Source: Coleophoma eucalyptorum (taxonomy: Eukaryota > Ascomycota > Leotiomycetes > Helotiales > Dermateaceae). Taken from it: a stretch of DNA of 64,000 nucleotides. Position 1 is the stretch's first letter. Every line of letters starts with the position of its first letter. The position numbers and the translations under genes are program-made. The notes below the pieces were generated by a model. The model had not been told where the DNA came from, did not search any database, and saw only the letters and a list, made by a program, of their open reading frames with translations. Below, one piece after another: positions 12,004-23,133 of this stretch. The DNA lies in NCBI GenBank assembly GCA_026120035.1, contig JALRME010000024.1:558001-622000 (forward strand). The letters run 5' to 3'.

Positions 12004-14256
12004 TTACTTGACCTTGCTCATGATCGTTTCAAGGCCCCGGGGAACATCAATCTGTGCAGCTCTAGCCTTTACTCCATTGAGGAGACTCCTGTCGAAATCA
12101 TCTCTTGCCCTTAGTACAGCCTCTACCCAACTAAGTTGAAGATCCCAGTACTCCATCTTGAACTGGGCAAAGACCTCTGGCACAGCAGCCTTATCAACCA
12201 AAAGCAGTTGTGAGAATGGCTCAGTAACTCTCCACTTCTGCTTGATTTGATCGGCAGTATCAGGGTTTGGACAATTGTCAAAGAACTCAAATGCGGTTGC
12301 AACATCGCTAAAAAGTTTGTCTTGGAACATATCGGTCCTTTTGAACTTGGCACCTTTGTTTCGTACACACGACAGGTAACGAATTAATAGCTCATCGGCC
12401 AGTTCCTCAATAAAAATATCAAGGAGCGATTGGTTGAGAACGAGCTTGTAATCACCAACATACTCTTCGAAAGTATTGGCGAATTGCTTCATAGCTGTAC
12501 TAGTGTACCATTTAGGCGTGAAGAAGTCAGGCAGAACTGTTTTGAAATCGACTGTGAAAATAAGCTGAGCGAATTTGGATATGCAATGGGTACTAAGGTC
12601 GACGTAACCATCGCGCAAACTGTTGATCTCGATGTCGGCTCGTTCCATGTACTGTGGGGTGACTAGAGGCTCAAATTTTTGACGGAAACTTGACAAATAT
12701 GCGTACCGACCCTCTTCTTCGTTGTCATCTATGCACGCAATTTGATCATTTGCGGTGGCAATGAGCCAGTCCTGAAGACCCTGGAAGCCATCAAGCTCGA
12801 TATCTTTGCCAGAGTACTTGGCAGCCTCATCGTCAAGCATCTTTTGCCATGACTGCTGCCGTGTCCGTAGGCGAAGAATCATTGCATCAATCACGCCCTC
12901 GGTCACATCCATCCTCTCAGAATTTCCAGCAGCATCGATCTGCTCTCGAAGCATTCGCCATAGATCAACAAGATTCTTGGTCCTAAAATATCCGTACTCA
13001 TCCTGGTCAAGATTCGAACCCTCAACGCTTCTGTCTGCAAAATCCTTCTTCTCTTGGGCAAAGATGCGGTCAATCCATTGATCCAAGAATCTTATAATCA
13101 GCTGCCGGAATTCACGGACGAGCTCGGTCTCGCGCCCATCAATAACTTGAGGCTTGAGCTCTTCCTGCTTGAAACCAAGCTTCGCCATCTTCTGGTAGTA
13201 CTTTTCCGGCCAGTTGAGAATTGCTAGCATATTGGCCGAACTTGTTTCTGGATCATCAATCATGCCAACAAGAAAATCATGCATAAGCTGATGGTAGATT
13301 TTGCCGTAAGTCTGAAAGATCTTCCACTTTTTCGGCATAAGAGAAACCATTCCCTGCTTGACTGCATTCAGGTCATTGAAGAACCATTTCAACTTCTTAT
13401 CTAATTTAGAAGGGTCCTCCAAAAATGCTTGCTTTGACTCGAGGATTTGCTCGTCTGCGTGAATCTGGACTGCCTGTAAGAACTTCTCTTTGTAGCCGCG
13501 TACCTCCTTAGCACCATCCGTAATGCTCTTGAATCTGGCGGCCATTTCCTTGTGGTCTTTCAAGGCTTCTTGCAGTGCCTTGACTCTTTTATCACTTTTC
13601 TCCTCTGCCTCGATCACAATCGCAAACCGTACTACCAGCCCATTATTACCGCTAATGAGAACATTGATCAGATTCAAAGCAATCGTGCCAATATGCTCGT
13701 CGAACCATTCGATCGTCTCATCCAATCTAGAAAAGTAATCCTCCAAAGTGCTTTGCAAACTCGAATCATCCGCCCTCTGAATTTGTTCCATAGCATCATC
13801 TCTTATGTTCCTTAACTGCGTTAATTCGTAGTGTACTGCTAAGAGATTGGGCATATTCTCCTGGTCCTGATCGTCTGTTCGCAGCATCGCTTCTACTTGA
13901 CTAACGCGATCATTGAAAGTATCCAGGTTCTTTCGCATTGTCTCAACTGCAGTGAAGTTGCGATGTGTCTGTGAAACAAGGTTGATATTCGGAAAGTCTC
14001 GAATCATGTTCTGAGCTTCCGCACAAAGCTTATCGATTTTCATCATCTCTTCTTTGATGAGTTGTACTGTTCTTTGTCCATCTGAGATTCCAGCCATGCC
14101 AGACTGCGTAACCTCCAGCTGCTCCTTGAGACCGCTTCGGAGCTGCGAATCGACCGCACTCTTCTTTCGCGAATATTCCAGCTTCATTGCTGAAATCTTG
14201 TCCAGGTCGTCTGGATGCCGAAGCAGCTCACTGAGCTTGATCGCCGAGCTATCCAT
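12004..14256 (-). CDS. SEC6: Exocyst complex component Sec6
   Basis: Subunit of the octameric exocyst that tethers secretory vesicles to the plasma membrane at growth sites, in hyphae the tip. One uninterrupted exon encodes 750 residues, close to the usual 740-800. The N-terminal ~200 residues are mostly coiled coil (the CorEx-type bundle), with a polar region beginning KLSELLRHPDDLDKISAMK and the family-like stretches HRNFTAVETMRKNLDTF and LLAVHYELTQLRNIRDDAM. The C-terminal two thirds is helical with Sec6-type blocks FLEDPSKLDKKLKWFFNDL and PKKWKIFQTYGKIYHQLMH. It lies 269 bp from the divergent uL30m gene. Intronless structure is unusual in this window but raises no doubt about the call. 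Confidence 0.95.
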   Translation of the reverse strand: MDSSAIKLSELLRHPDDLDKISAMKLEYSRKKSAVDSQLRSGLKEQLEVTQSGMAGISDGQRTVQLIKEEMMKIDKLCAEAQNMIRDFPNINLVSQTHRNFTAVETMRKNLDTFNDRVSQVEAMLRTDDQDQENMPNLLAVHYELTQLRNIRDDAMEQIQRADDSSLQSTLEDYFSRLDETIEWFDEHIGTIALNLINVLISGNNGLVVRFAIVIEAEEKSDKRVKALQEALKDHKEMAARFKSITDGAKEVRGYKEKFLQAVQIHADEQILESKQAFLEDPSKLDKKLKWFFNDLNAVKQGMVSLMPKKWKIFQTYGKIYHQLMHDFLVGMIDDPETSSANMLAILNWPEKYYQKMAKLGFKQEELKPQVIDGRETELVREFRQLIIRFLDQWIDRIFAQEKKDFADRSVEGSNLDQDEYGYFRTKNLVDLWRMLREQIDAAGNSERMDVTEGVIDAMILRLRTRQQSWQKMLDDEAAKYSGKDIELDGFQGLQDWLIATANDQIACIDDNEEEGRYAYLSSFRQKFEPLVTPQYMERADIEINSLRDGYVDLSTHCISKFAQLIFTVDFKTVLPDFFTPKWYTSTAMKQFANTFEEYVGDYKLVLNQSLLDIFIEELADELLIRYLSCVRNKGAKFKRTDMFQDKLFSDVATAFEFFDNCPNPDTADQIKQKWRVTEPFSQLLLVDKAAVPEVFAQFKMEYWDLQLSWVEAVLRARDDFDRSLLNGVKARAAQIDVPRGLETIMSKVK

Positions 14257-14525
14257 CGTCGTGGCCGGATTGGTACTGTAGCTATTTGTTGTGAAAGTCT
14301 TCGGCCATGCTTGATGGATGTCTGAGACGTCGAAGTGTCGAAACGTTGGCCTAATCTGGAAGGGGTGGGCGGGAGCGCTAATTTAGCGCGACTTCCACTT
14401 TCTTCCGCGCAGCTGGAGAGCCTTAATTCGAACATCATAGCATTTTTGCTCCAATAAAAGTAAGTCCATGTCGTACCACGACAGATATGTTCTACTAACC
14501 TCTATCTAGGAAGTGGAAATCTACA
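14257..14525. promoter_or_regulatory. Divergent promoter, SEC6 / uL30m
   Basis: 269 bp separate the two start codons. A possible 5'-UTR intron for uL30m is suggested by a pyrimidine-rich acceptor (ctatctag) 17 nt before its ATG and a gtaagt at 14458. Confidence 0.5.
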
Positions 14526-14786
14526 ATGTCTTTCTTCCGGATAACCTTGATGCGCTCTGGTATTGGTCTTCCAAAACGGACCCAAGGAGTACTCAAAGCT
14601 CTTGGTTTGCGCAAACGAATGAAGACTGTCTTTTACCCGGTCACTCCGGAGGTCGCTGGTCAAATCATGAAGGTCAAGGAGTTAGTCGCTGTGAGAGAAG
14701 TAGCAAAAGCACTTAGCAAAGAGGAGCTGAAAGACGAGCGACGACCCGACGCCGGATACTATCTCGAGAGTGCTTCACCACGGTGA
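14526..14786 (+). CDS. MRPL33: Mitochondrial large-subunit ribosomal protein uL30m
   Basis: Component of the mitochondrial 54S ribosomal subunit (bacterial L30 family). The 86-residue product equals the length of yeast Mrpl33. The L30 fold is evident from [17 protein letters not shown], then [18 protein letters not shown] and a helix [14 protein letters not shown]. The ATG at 14526 begins directly at the conserved strand, so no cleavable presequence is obvious; this is normal for the small mitochondrial L30. The C-terminal tail KEERRPD-like region is polar. A 5'-UTR intron may precede the start. Confidence 0.92.
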   Translation: MSFFRITLMRSGIGLPKRTQGVLKALGLRKRMKTVFYPVTPEVAGQIMKVKELVAVREVAKALSKEELKDERRPDAGYYLESASPR

Positions 14787-15274
14787 CGAGTCGAACTCAT
14801 GATGGAATGAGAATTTGGGACCGAAAACAGTTTCTTGTGGAAAACGAATGGAGCCTGATGGCCCCCTGTATCTTTACTATTTGGAAGTTTCTCCTGGGAT
14901 GGAGCACTTACATCTTTGGGTGTAGGATTAGAGCATCGGTAGAGGCTATATCAGGAGGCTGTACCATTGAAAGCGGATATGTAAGGATTATGGCGCAATG
15001 GAAGTCAGTTAATACCAGACTGTATAATTGCAAAGCATATTAGGCAGGATCCGAGGCAGATTGCATGGGTAATTACACATGGAATCTGTTTATACTTCAC
15101 AGCCAGATCTCCTCTCCAACTTCAACAATAGAAGCATACACAACGTTCACACCCAGAACGTACCTCAATTTTCTAGAAAGGGTGTGCAATCTTTTTTGAT
15201 TATGGCGGCGTACATCAGAGGTGCCATACGTGACGGTCAAGACGGTAATAATCATTTCCTGGACAGCTATTGGT
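14787..15274. other. Intergenic, convergent 3' flanks
   Basis: Lies between uL30m (+) and NKP2 (-). Short open frames only; nothing supported. Confidence 0.5.
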
Positions 15275-15884
15275 TTATTGTTTCTTGTCGCACGTAGCTT
15301 CTAGGCGCTCTAGACCTTCCAAAACTTGGTCTCGCAGTTGGCCATTTTCCAACCGCCCATACCGTAAATCACTGAGGTTACCAACTGTATTCTTCATTTC
15401 TTCCAGCATTGTGTCTGCCTCTTCCTCCATCCTTCGAATCTCGTCTTCAATATCTTCCACAGCACTGTCAAGCTCAGGCAACACGCTTGCTAAGCTATGT
15501 GGTTTGGTCACTGGTAGGTGAGATGTTTGACCGAACAGCTTGAGGCTTGGTTAGCTGGGTCTGGAAGAGGGTATTTTACGAACTGACTATTTGCTCAACC
15601 TCAATCTCGTCATCGCCTTTATCTCTTTCCGCCAGCCTCCGCTCTTGAACTACTGCTCGCCGCTGTGCATTGCCTCGTCTGACCTCAGCCTCAATATTCC
15701 GTGCAATGGCTTCAGTAAGTTGGGCACGTTGGCGTTGTAGATCCCGGTAGAGAAGGCGGATGAGCGGCGAGGACTGCTGTGATTTGGGAAAAGTCTCCGT
15801 GAATGCTTTGAGACTTATAACCGCAGGGAGAGGAGCAGGAGGAAGCAAGAATGCGGACAGGATGGTTGCTTCTGCTGGTGCCAT
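15275..15884 (-). CDS. NKP2: Cnl2/NKP2-family inner-kinetochore protein
   Basis: Matches the Cnl2/NKP2 family, small subunits of the constitutive centromere-associated network (Ctf19/CCAN; Cnl2 in fission yeast). Two exons, 15588-15884 and 15275-15538, separated by a 49-nt phase-0 intron (15539-15587), give 186 residues. The N-terminal block EATILSAFLLPPAPLPAVIS, then TFPKSQQSSPLIRLLYRDLQ and RNIEAEVRRGNAQRRAVV, is the characteristic family opening. The C-terminal half is an acidic coiled coil (EDIEDEIRRMEEEADTMLEEM). The gene is divergent from EAF3, start codons 405 bp apart. A second CCAN-type gene (CENP-Q-like) lies about 10 kb downstream. The intron donor (gtcagt) is slightly unusual. Confidence 0.88.
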
Positions 15885-16289
15885 CGCTCCTCTTACGCCG
15901 CTGAGCTTGGATAACTGTTAAGTAGAAGGTATAGCCAGCAGAGCTCGAGCTCACCCAGAGCTCTTGTAGAAAAATCAATCGAACATTGCCAATGCGAAAT
16001 AAATCTTGGGTTGTATTGCGTTGAGAGCAATTCCGGTGGATTTTACGTTATCGCAAAGTGCTGATGTGAACTTTGGTGAACGCGACAAGAAGCGCGTCCT
16101 GTGATACGCGTAGCGAGACTGAATATCTTCGCGATAAATCAAGCAAGCAATCACCTGAACAATATTGACCATCACCAAAAGCCAAACACAACCACCCTGC
16201 ATCCTCTTCTTAGAGAATAAACATATTGTTCCTGACGCCGCAACTATTTCCAAATCACTTTTGGGTCGCAGAAGTTTCTTACAGCGATC

Positions 16290-18758
16290 ATGGCTCCGTC
16301 CAAGGCAGCGCAAGCCGCTGTGGCTCCATTTCAGAAGGATGAGAGAGTTCTCTGCTTCCACGGCGAGATTTTGTATGAGGCTAAGGTTCTGGATACAAGA
16401 CAGACAGAAGGTGGAAACTGGCAATACTATATCCATTACAAGGGATGGAAGGTGAGTCAAGACCAGATTTTCAGCGAACAGATAGTCACGAGTTTGAGAG
16501 CACTTGAAAAGTTATTGATAGATATGTTTGCTGGGGCTAGAAAAGGATTTTCTACCTACCGCAATATGAAGATTTTGGCTGTTCTTTTGTTCTAACCTTT
16601 CATGGGCTACTGGACTGAAATGGCCAGAAAGGCTTTTGTTTACCTGTCGGTGGTTGAGAGCGCAGAAGTCTGTCCTCCAGTCCTTGAAATTTTCCAAGGC
16701 ACCAGTTTACTTGCCCGTACTCCGACCGTTGTCAAGCTTTTAAGTAGGATTTTCTAACCATGGCATGCAGCGTACCTGGGATGATTGGGTTCCTCAAGAC
16801 CGGGTTAGGAAGTTTACAGATGAGAACAAGGAGTTGGCAGCACAGCTAAAGGCTCAGATGGACTCACTGCAACAAAAGCCACCAAAGTCTGCATCAAAGG
16901 GAAAAGCAGGTCGCGCCAATGGCTCAGAATTTGGAAGCTCTCGTGGGAGTGAAGAGCGCCATGCATCTGTTGCAGCGACAGGTGGCCGTGGTGGAGTCAG
17001 GAGAACCCGGGATTATGATTTGGAACAGGTAAGTCTTTGTGCACATTTTCTATTTGCTTATCATTCTGTCTTTTGCATTGGCTTTGTTTTCCTTCTTCAA
17101 ACACTATGAAGTTGATGGGCTGGCTGCTTATTGCGCTCTTCCTCCTATTTCTGCACCTGCCGCGTTGGAGTTGGATGCGTTGCACCCGTTTGAGGCGAAC
17201 TTAACCACGAATCCGGCCAAGCGAAACATCCAAAGCGGACAACCTCAATTCCCATGGTTAACACTTCCAACACCGCCAACCTATAACCTCCTCCTTACGC
17301 GCATCCGCCCAATTCACTGTTATGTAAACTATCTGAACTCACCCGATCGTAATGGCAATGGTTGCTACACGATCTGTGGCCGCCTCATCCGAGCGCCGAC
17401 TTTCATCTCGGAAACACCTTCAGCCAAAGAAATCACATGGTCCAGTACGTATAAAGCAGTCCGCCCCCTCGTATCAGATAGAACTGACCCTTCAAGAACT
17501 CCGGTGCTACCAAGCGCAAGTATGATGATTTCGATGCTGACCTGCCCAAATCTCGTGGCAGGGCTGTGCAAAGCACAAAGCAGTTCGGTGTCAAGCCTGT
17601 GGTCGAAAGATTGAGCAGCGATCCGCCACGAAAGTCTGCCAGACTTGAGGCTAGCAATGGCGACTGGTCAAACCCAAAAAGCGAGGCTTGGGATGTTAAG
17701 AGATTTCTGGATTCCGATGAATGTCTAGCTTTCGATCCATTACTGAAAATGCCACCTCGCAATTACCAGTACATTGATGCCAGCGGCAAACTCAAGGATC
17801 GGAACAAGTACATCATTCAAAAGCCTGGAGTGAGGCTTCATCCCAAACTGATTTCTCATCTGAGAAATGGAACCGCAACATCCGCAGTTCAACTTTATTA
17901 TAAGGATATGCCCGAACATCGCAACATTCCCCTTGCAGGAGTGATATACAATGAAGTGTCAACGGTCAAAGAGATCGCCAAAGCCCCTGTAGTTACAGAG
18001 ATTTGGGAAGAAAGCGACAACGCAGCTGGTGGCAGCAGACTTTACGAGGCTTTCAGAAAGATAGAGGCGCTAACATGTATTGCTCAACTACAGGAGGAAG
18101 GTTTCCATTCGAGACCATCCATCAAGCTCATCATTCCTGACCAGATCAAGGCCTACCTTGTTGATGATTGGGAGAACGTCACTAAGAATCAGACCATCGT
18201 TCCATTGCCTTCTGAGCACACTGTCAACTCCATAATGGCAGACTATCTTGAGTACGAAATGCCTAAGAGAATCCCCGGCAGTGCACAAGCAGACATCCTA
18301 GAGGAAGTAGTGGCAGGTTTGAAGGAGTACTTTGAAAAGTGCCTAGGACGCATCCTACTCTACAGGTAAGCCTTTCTCATGATGAGCCATACCAAACATT
18401 TTTAAGACAAGTTTGCATAGATTCGAACGTCAACAATATCTCGAAATCCGTGAGCAGTGGGCTGGAAACGATGGACCGTTGGCAGGCAAGTCTGCAAGCG
18501 ATACATATGGAGCCGAGCATTTATGCCGCCTATTGGGTAAATCTTGATCATTGCACCTAACCTGTATTATCTGACTCTGCCATAGTATCACTTCCAGAAC
18601 TCATTGCCCAGACAAATATGGACCAGCAGTCCGTTAACCGTCTCCGGGAGGAGCTATCCAAGTTAACGAATTGGCTCAGTAAGCACGCGACCAAGTATTT
18701 TGTCAAGGAATATGAGACTCCAAGCCAAGACTATATCGAGAAGGCTCGTAATGGTTGA
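16290..18758 (+). CDS. EAF3: Chromodomain/MRG protein Eaf3
   Basis: Subunit of the NuA4 histone acetyltransferase and Rpd3S-type deacetylase complexes; the chromodomain reads methylated H3K36. Exons 16290-16451, 16771-17028, 18094-18365, 18421-18536 and 18586-18758 join in frame to 326 residues, the usual Eaf3 length. The chromobarrel domain occupies about residues 12-75 (VLCFHGEILYEAKVL, then WQYYIHYKGWK, and across intron 1 RTWDDWVPQDRV). After a Lys/Ser/Gly linker, the MRG domain runs from about 150 to 315 (RPSIKLIIPDQIKAYLVDDW, TVNSIMADYLEYEMPK, LPELIAQTNMDQQSV, LTNWLSKHATKYFVKEYE). Two introns are abnormally long: 319 nt, and 1,065 nt (17029-18093). The second contains coding-like sequence, listed separately. 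The exon 2/3 junction EQ|EEGFHSRPSI matches the contiguous family pattern, so splicing it out is the best model. Confidence 0.93.
17352..18758 (+). CDS. Coding-like segment nested in EAF3 intron, in frame with MRG exons
   Basis: Inside the 1,065-nt intron an ATG at 17352 opens 31 codons (17352-17444), followed by a canonical 52-nt intron (17445-17496, donor gtacgt, acceptor ttcaag) and 199 further codons (17497-18093). These continue without a stop into EAF3 exon 3. The conceptual product has a basic, Lys/Arg/Ser-rich N-terminus (ATKRKYDDFDADLPKSRGRA) and a more folded-looking part (PPRNYQYIDASGKL, KPGVRLHPKLISHL); I recognise no domain. Read from its own ATG it would be a 416-residue protein ending in the MRG domain. 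Joining EAF3 exon 2 to 17497 is also in frame and would give about 525 residues. It could be an alternative-promoter isoform, a captured gene fragment, or an open intron by chance. The strong acceptor and CTAAC branch site before 18094 favour removal in the main transcript. Confidence 0.4.
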
Positions 18759-19228
18759 TCGTTTGCTATGTAACACCACAAATATGAATCACATGGCAGG
18801 CAAAAGGGAAGAACTTGGAGCATGGCGTTAAATTTGTATGTACTTGGGGAGGGCTTCTGCATTCAAGGTGATATATCGGTAGTAAGAAGTAAAATAACTG
18901 AGTCTTACTCCCACGGAGATTCTACTTCATTATGTTTGTGGCAATGATCAATATTGTGATCAGGCCTGCTCTTGGCGTTCGAAGTAGACAGTGATTGATT
19001 GTGATACCATTTTGCTTATAATACGGGTGACAATCTCAAATAGCAAAGCGCCTGTTTACGCGTGGCTATGAGCTAAGAACATTGTATCAGAATATATCTT
19101 CCAACCTTTGGGAAAGTGGAGATCAATAGGAATATCCATGTTAATCCCAGCCAATTAGTAGTTGATCTGCAAGCAAACATCAATTGCCAATCAGCAAAAT
19201 AATTTCCTAACTTGTTGTAGCAGACCCT
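18759..19228. other. Intergenic, convergent 3' flanks
   Basis: AT-rich sequence between the stops of EAF3 (+) and ZIP4 (-). Nothing supported. Confidence 0.5.
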
Positions 19229-22200
19229 TCAGAGAGAGTTTTCAGCGCCTCCCCAGGTTAGGTGTAGGACCTTGCTCTGCAAGAGTTTCTCTAGAGCCCC
19301 ATCATCAGCACAGTAATGTGCAATACTGAGGGATTTCTGGGCCCATCTCCGACTTGCCGCTTCATCTTGTGCGCAGTAGAGGTCGACAGCGTGGTTAAAT
19401 GCTTTGGTCACTATCCATTCTAACTCTTCACAAGGGTACGGGTAGTCAGTCTGTCAAGAGCATTAGTGAGACGTCTGGGATGTCAGAGTGTAACATACCT
19501 CAGCAGCATCTTTTGCAAGATTCTGGACCTGATACAAGAGCTCCTCCGCGATGGCTTGATTTCCTTTGAGAGTATGTTGGAACAAGCAGCGTATATACAG
19601 GGTTAGTTTTGTGAGTTCCATCTCTTCGGTATCGAATATCTGGTTAATAATGTTCTTAAGGGTCGATACCATAACTGTCATTGATTAGTTGAGCTATGCC
19701 TGAAGCATTGAATAGGCCTACCCTGGGCTGGGCATTCTATGGACATGATACAGTCCGCCATTATTTCATACAATCTCACACTTTGGCACAACGCAGCTTT
19801 ACGCACAATCGCGCCTAAAGCATCCCAAGCCTTGAGATGACAAGCAGCCTCAAAGTCAAATGCAAGAATAGTTGCAAGCTTCTGTATGAGGTCTCGTACT
19901 GGATCTTTCTCGATCTTATCCATGCTCTCTTGCAAAGCAGATTCAAAACTCGCAACTTGTTTTCTGAGTTCTAGATATCTCTGTAGTTGATCTTTAATCA
20001 CATATTCGCCTCTAGCCAAGATTACCAGCATGATTGCAGCTAGGAATTGACAGAACATCTTCCGAAGTTTCAGATCGAGTGAAATATATTCAGTTATATC
20101 GGCTGGATATGCGTCGATAAAAGAAATACAGCAGACCAGAAGTCGAATGGAGCGACGTACATCCCATACCGATAAGTGCTTGACAACGTAATTGTAAGAA
20201 TTCTTCGAAAACCAGTCGAGCTCTTGAACCGTCCATAACCTTTCACTTATCGGTATTTCGGTTCTTTGTTTTAAAAGTGAATTCATCCCTGATGGTCGTC
20301 AGCTCAACTATAACACTATCAGTAGCCCAAACTCACCTCCCTCAAACAATTTACACAATTTTTCTGATGCATCTTCAAGGCGCTCCTCATCAGTGACTGG
20401 TATTACATCACTCATATTGACAGTTAATGAAATAGTTATTCGCAAAAGTGTCGGTAAGTGCACTCCGTCGGGGGCTTCATAGTCGTGCCTTTCGAGAAGC
20501 ATTTGCAGCGCTGCCAGGGCTAAAACATCATTCTTCACTTGCTGGGAATTCAGTACGCATGCCATTAAGATGGTGGAGTCCTTTGGAGAATTTTTGCTGA
20601 TCATCTCAAGGCATTCAACCGCCAAATCCAACTCATCACACTGTAACGCTAGCTTAAACACAAGAAATCTGGTCAATGGTTCGTTTTTTGTAGCAGTTGA
20701 CATAAGTCCCAAGGTATCCTGAGCCTCAGAGAAGTCATTTTGTACAACAGCACAAAGTAAGAGCTTCCTAGAACAACAAGCATTAGAAGTATTAAGCAGG
20801 CCGAAAAAGTGCCGGGCCACACCTCGCAATTCTCCCTCGGTTCAGTTCACCAGACTGTTCGAAGAGGCGGTGCATAGCAAGACGGCACCATCTTCGAGTC
20901 AGATCATGCTGGCCCTGTGGATGACTTAGTTCAATGCATTTCCACAACAGCTGACATGTATTAGTATTTCAAAGAGCCTGTATTAGGAACAATTTGACGA
21001 ACCGTTTGGGCAGAGTGAGCAGCTCCAGGAGATACTGGTCGCTGAAACCTGGTGAAAACCATCTCTATTGAGGACTCTAGTGACTCAAGCAACTCTGGAC
21101 TGCCCTTTTGAGTTACAGCTACCCATATACGCATGTTGAGCACCTTCTCGAGCCAATCATCTCTATCCGCTTGCAGTATTCGAAGCTTTAGAAGATTATC
21201 CAAAGCTTTGGAGGCTTGGCTAGGACTCTTCTCGTTGAGTTTGCGGATATTTTTAGTTAGTAACTTCAAATTAGAATCATTCAGAGGTATGGACCGAGTC
21301 ATCCTCAGTAGAACTTTACCGTAAGCGTCGCTATCAAAGGTATCATTGGTAGTGATAGAAATTAGGTCAAGTCTGAGGAGTAACACAACCAACTTATCTC
21401 CAAGTTCACTTTCCATCATAGCAATCAGATTACTAGCTTTCTCAAGAGATTCCGATGTCTGCTGTCCTATCAAAGACTTTGTCCAATTATTCAATATTGC
21501 CGTGCTTAGTTCGCTTGCATCGATACTCAACCGGTCAAGTTCTTGAGAAACAAGAGTGTCGTATGCCCTTTCTAACCATTTGCAGGCAAGTTCAAGATGC
21601 TTCTTCTCCAGAAATTCTGTCCCCATCTCATACATGATATCTGCGAGGCTTTCTGCTGCATGTGGAGAGAAATTTTGTTGCGAATTAGCTGAGCGTCGGT
21701 ACATGTGTTCGGCAAGGGCCATATTATCTTGTCGCCATGCCTACTCATAATCATTAACTCCTTATTCCTCGGTAACAACTTTATACGCACGAGAGCCGCC
21801 CTCAGGATGAGATATTCTGCTCTTAAGCTATGGAAGGATTCTATTTCTTCATCAGTGGCCGAGGGACTTTTTGCTAATGTCTCCTCATAGATGGAGACCT
21901 TCTCTAGAACTTTCAAAGCAAGATCAAGCTTCTTTGAGTCTGTACAATTCAGTAATGTGCAAACATGTAATAAGAGTCTTACCAAGGCAGTTCTTCGAGA
22001 CTTTCAAGCCAGCTTTCATCAATCGCACAAGGTTGCTCGGCGCGCTATTGCCATGCTCATGAGCACATGCAAGCAGAAGAAACGCAAATATGCGTGTCAT
22101 GAGAATTAGAATTGGCATGACTTTTGTGTCAGTCTCCTCATACTGCCTTCGGAGTCGTGTGCCTATGTTCCATAGTTCGGTCCCCTTTTCGTCCATCTCT

Positions 22201-22444
22201 CCCACCTTAGAAGCAGCTGCGTTCCCTAGTTTGTTAGGAAATGTTGTTATTTGTGTCTCGACATCGTCCAATAGTTTTCTATCTGTTTTTAAAGAAACTG
22301 CATTAGGCAGCTGCTCCTGTAGTTGTGCTGCGAAAGCTATGAACCATCAGCCTTGAAGAGTGCAAATGCATGAAAATACTGACACAATAGAGTTTTTAGG
22401 CGTTTCTCCCTCGCGGAGCGATCTTGCTGGGTAGTCGGCGCCAT
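19229..22444 (-). CDS. ZIP4: SPO22/ZIP4-like meiosis protein
   Basis: Meiotic crossover (ZMM/SIC) scaffold with TPR-like helical repeats, which in yeast acts on chromosome axes during synaptonemal complex assembly. The gene is split into about eight exons by short introns. The start (22442-22444) gives MAPTTQQDRSAREKRLKTLL; the first intron joins in phase to FAAQLQEQLP. Successive open segments are about 21924-22340, 21760-21940, 20990-21730, 20770-20960, 20330-20770, 19720-20290, 19500-19675 and 19229-19451. Family-like features are LACKWLERAYDTL, ILNNWTKSLIG, ERLWTVQELDWFSKNSYN, and the C-terminal YPCEELEWIVTKAFNHAVDLY followed by RRWAQKSLSIAHYC. Internal exon ends are approximate. Expression is probably confined to the sexual cycle, by family knowledge only. 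Confidence 0.9.
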
Positions 22445-23133
22445 TGAGAGGATTGAACCAGAGGCGTGGATGGATTTTCGTATTAAGCCTGGTGGTCAAA
22501 GATGGGAGTCACGGACAACGAAACAGGGTGTGCTGGGAAGCGAACGCGCCAGAAGACTTGGATGCACGAAGTGCATTCATATACTGTGTATTTTAAATGA
22601 GAATGAAGACTAGATCATGCAAACACCTGAAGGTAGAGGTGTTTGATTTGCCAGCTGCTATCATTATTGAAAGTACCACCAAAGATGTTGCCGTAATGGC
22701 CTTCCGCCATATCATGCAACCTTGAGAGCACCCGCGTGGAAAACAGTGACTGGATGTATTTTCAATACTAAATAACTTGAAATAACTCCAATCTCTTGAC
22801 TACATCTCAAGTTCCGAATAGCTTCGTTACTGACCCAACTTAAATACTCAAAATGCTTTAGACATGGCAGTAAGAGAATGACAAACGCAAGCTACACTTG
22901 TCATAGCCTGAGTATCTAATTAGCACCCAGTTGAGATGAAAGAGATTGAAAACTGCTACCAACTAGCAGTAGCCAATACAGTATCGTTTTTGCTATTTCA
23001 AAATTTTTAAACTCAAGCTCCGTACTAATGAAAATGCACCTCCGTATAAAACCACTTTAATTAACCATATTTGACCAAAAACGCCCGTGCAAAAACAGTA
23101 TGTAATCAGCACAGTTAACTACAGGATAAGATG
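22445..23133. other. Intergenic: ZIP4 upstream region and AcuK 3' flank
   Basis: AT-rich, with no open frame longer than about 60 codons and no repeats noticed. Confidence 0.5.
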
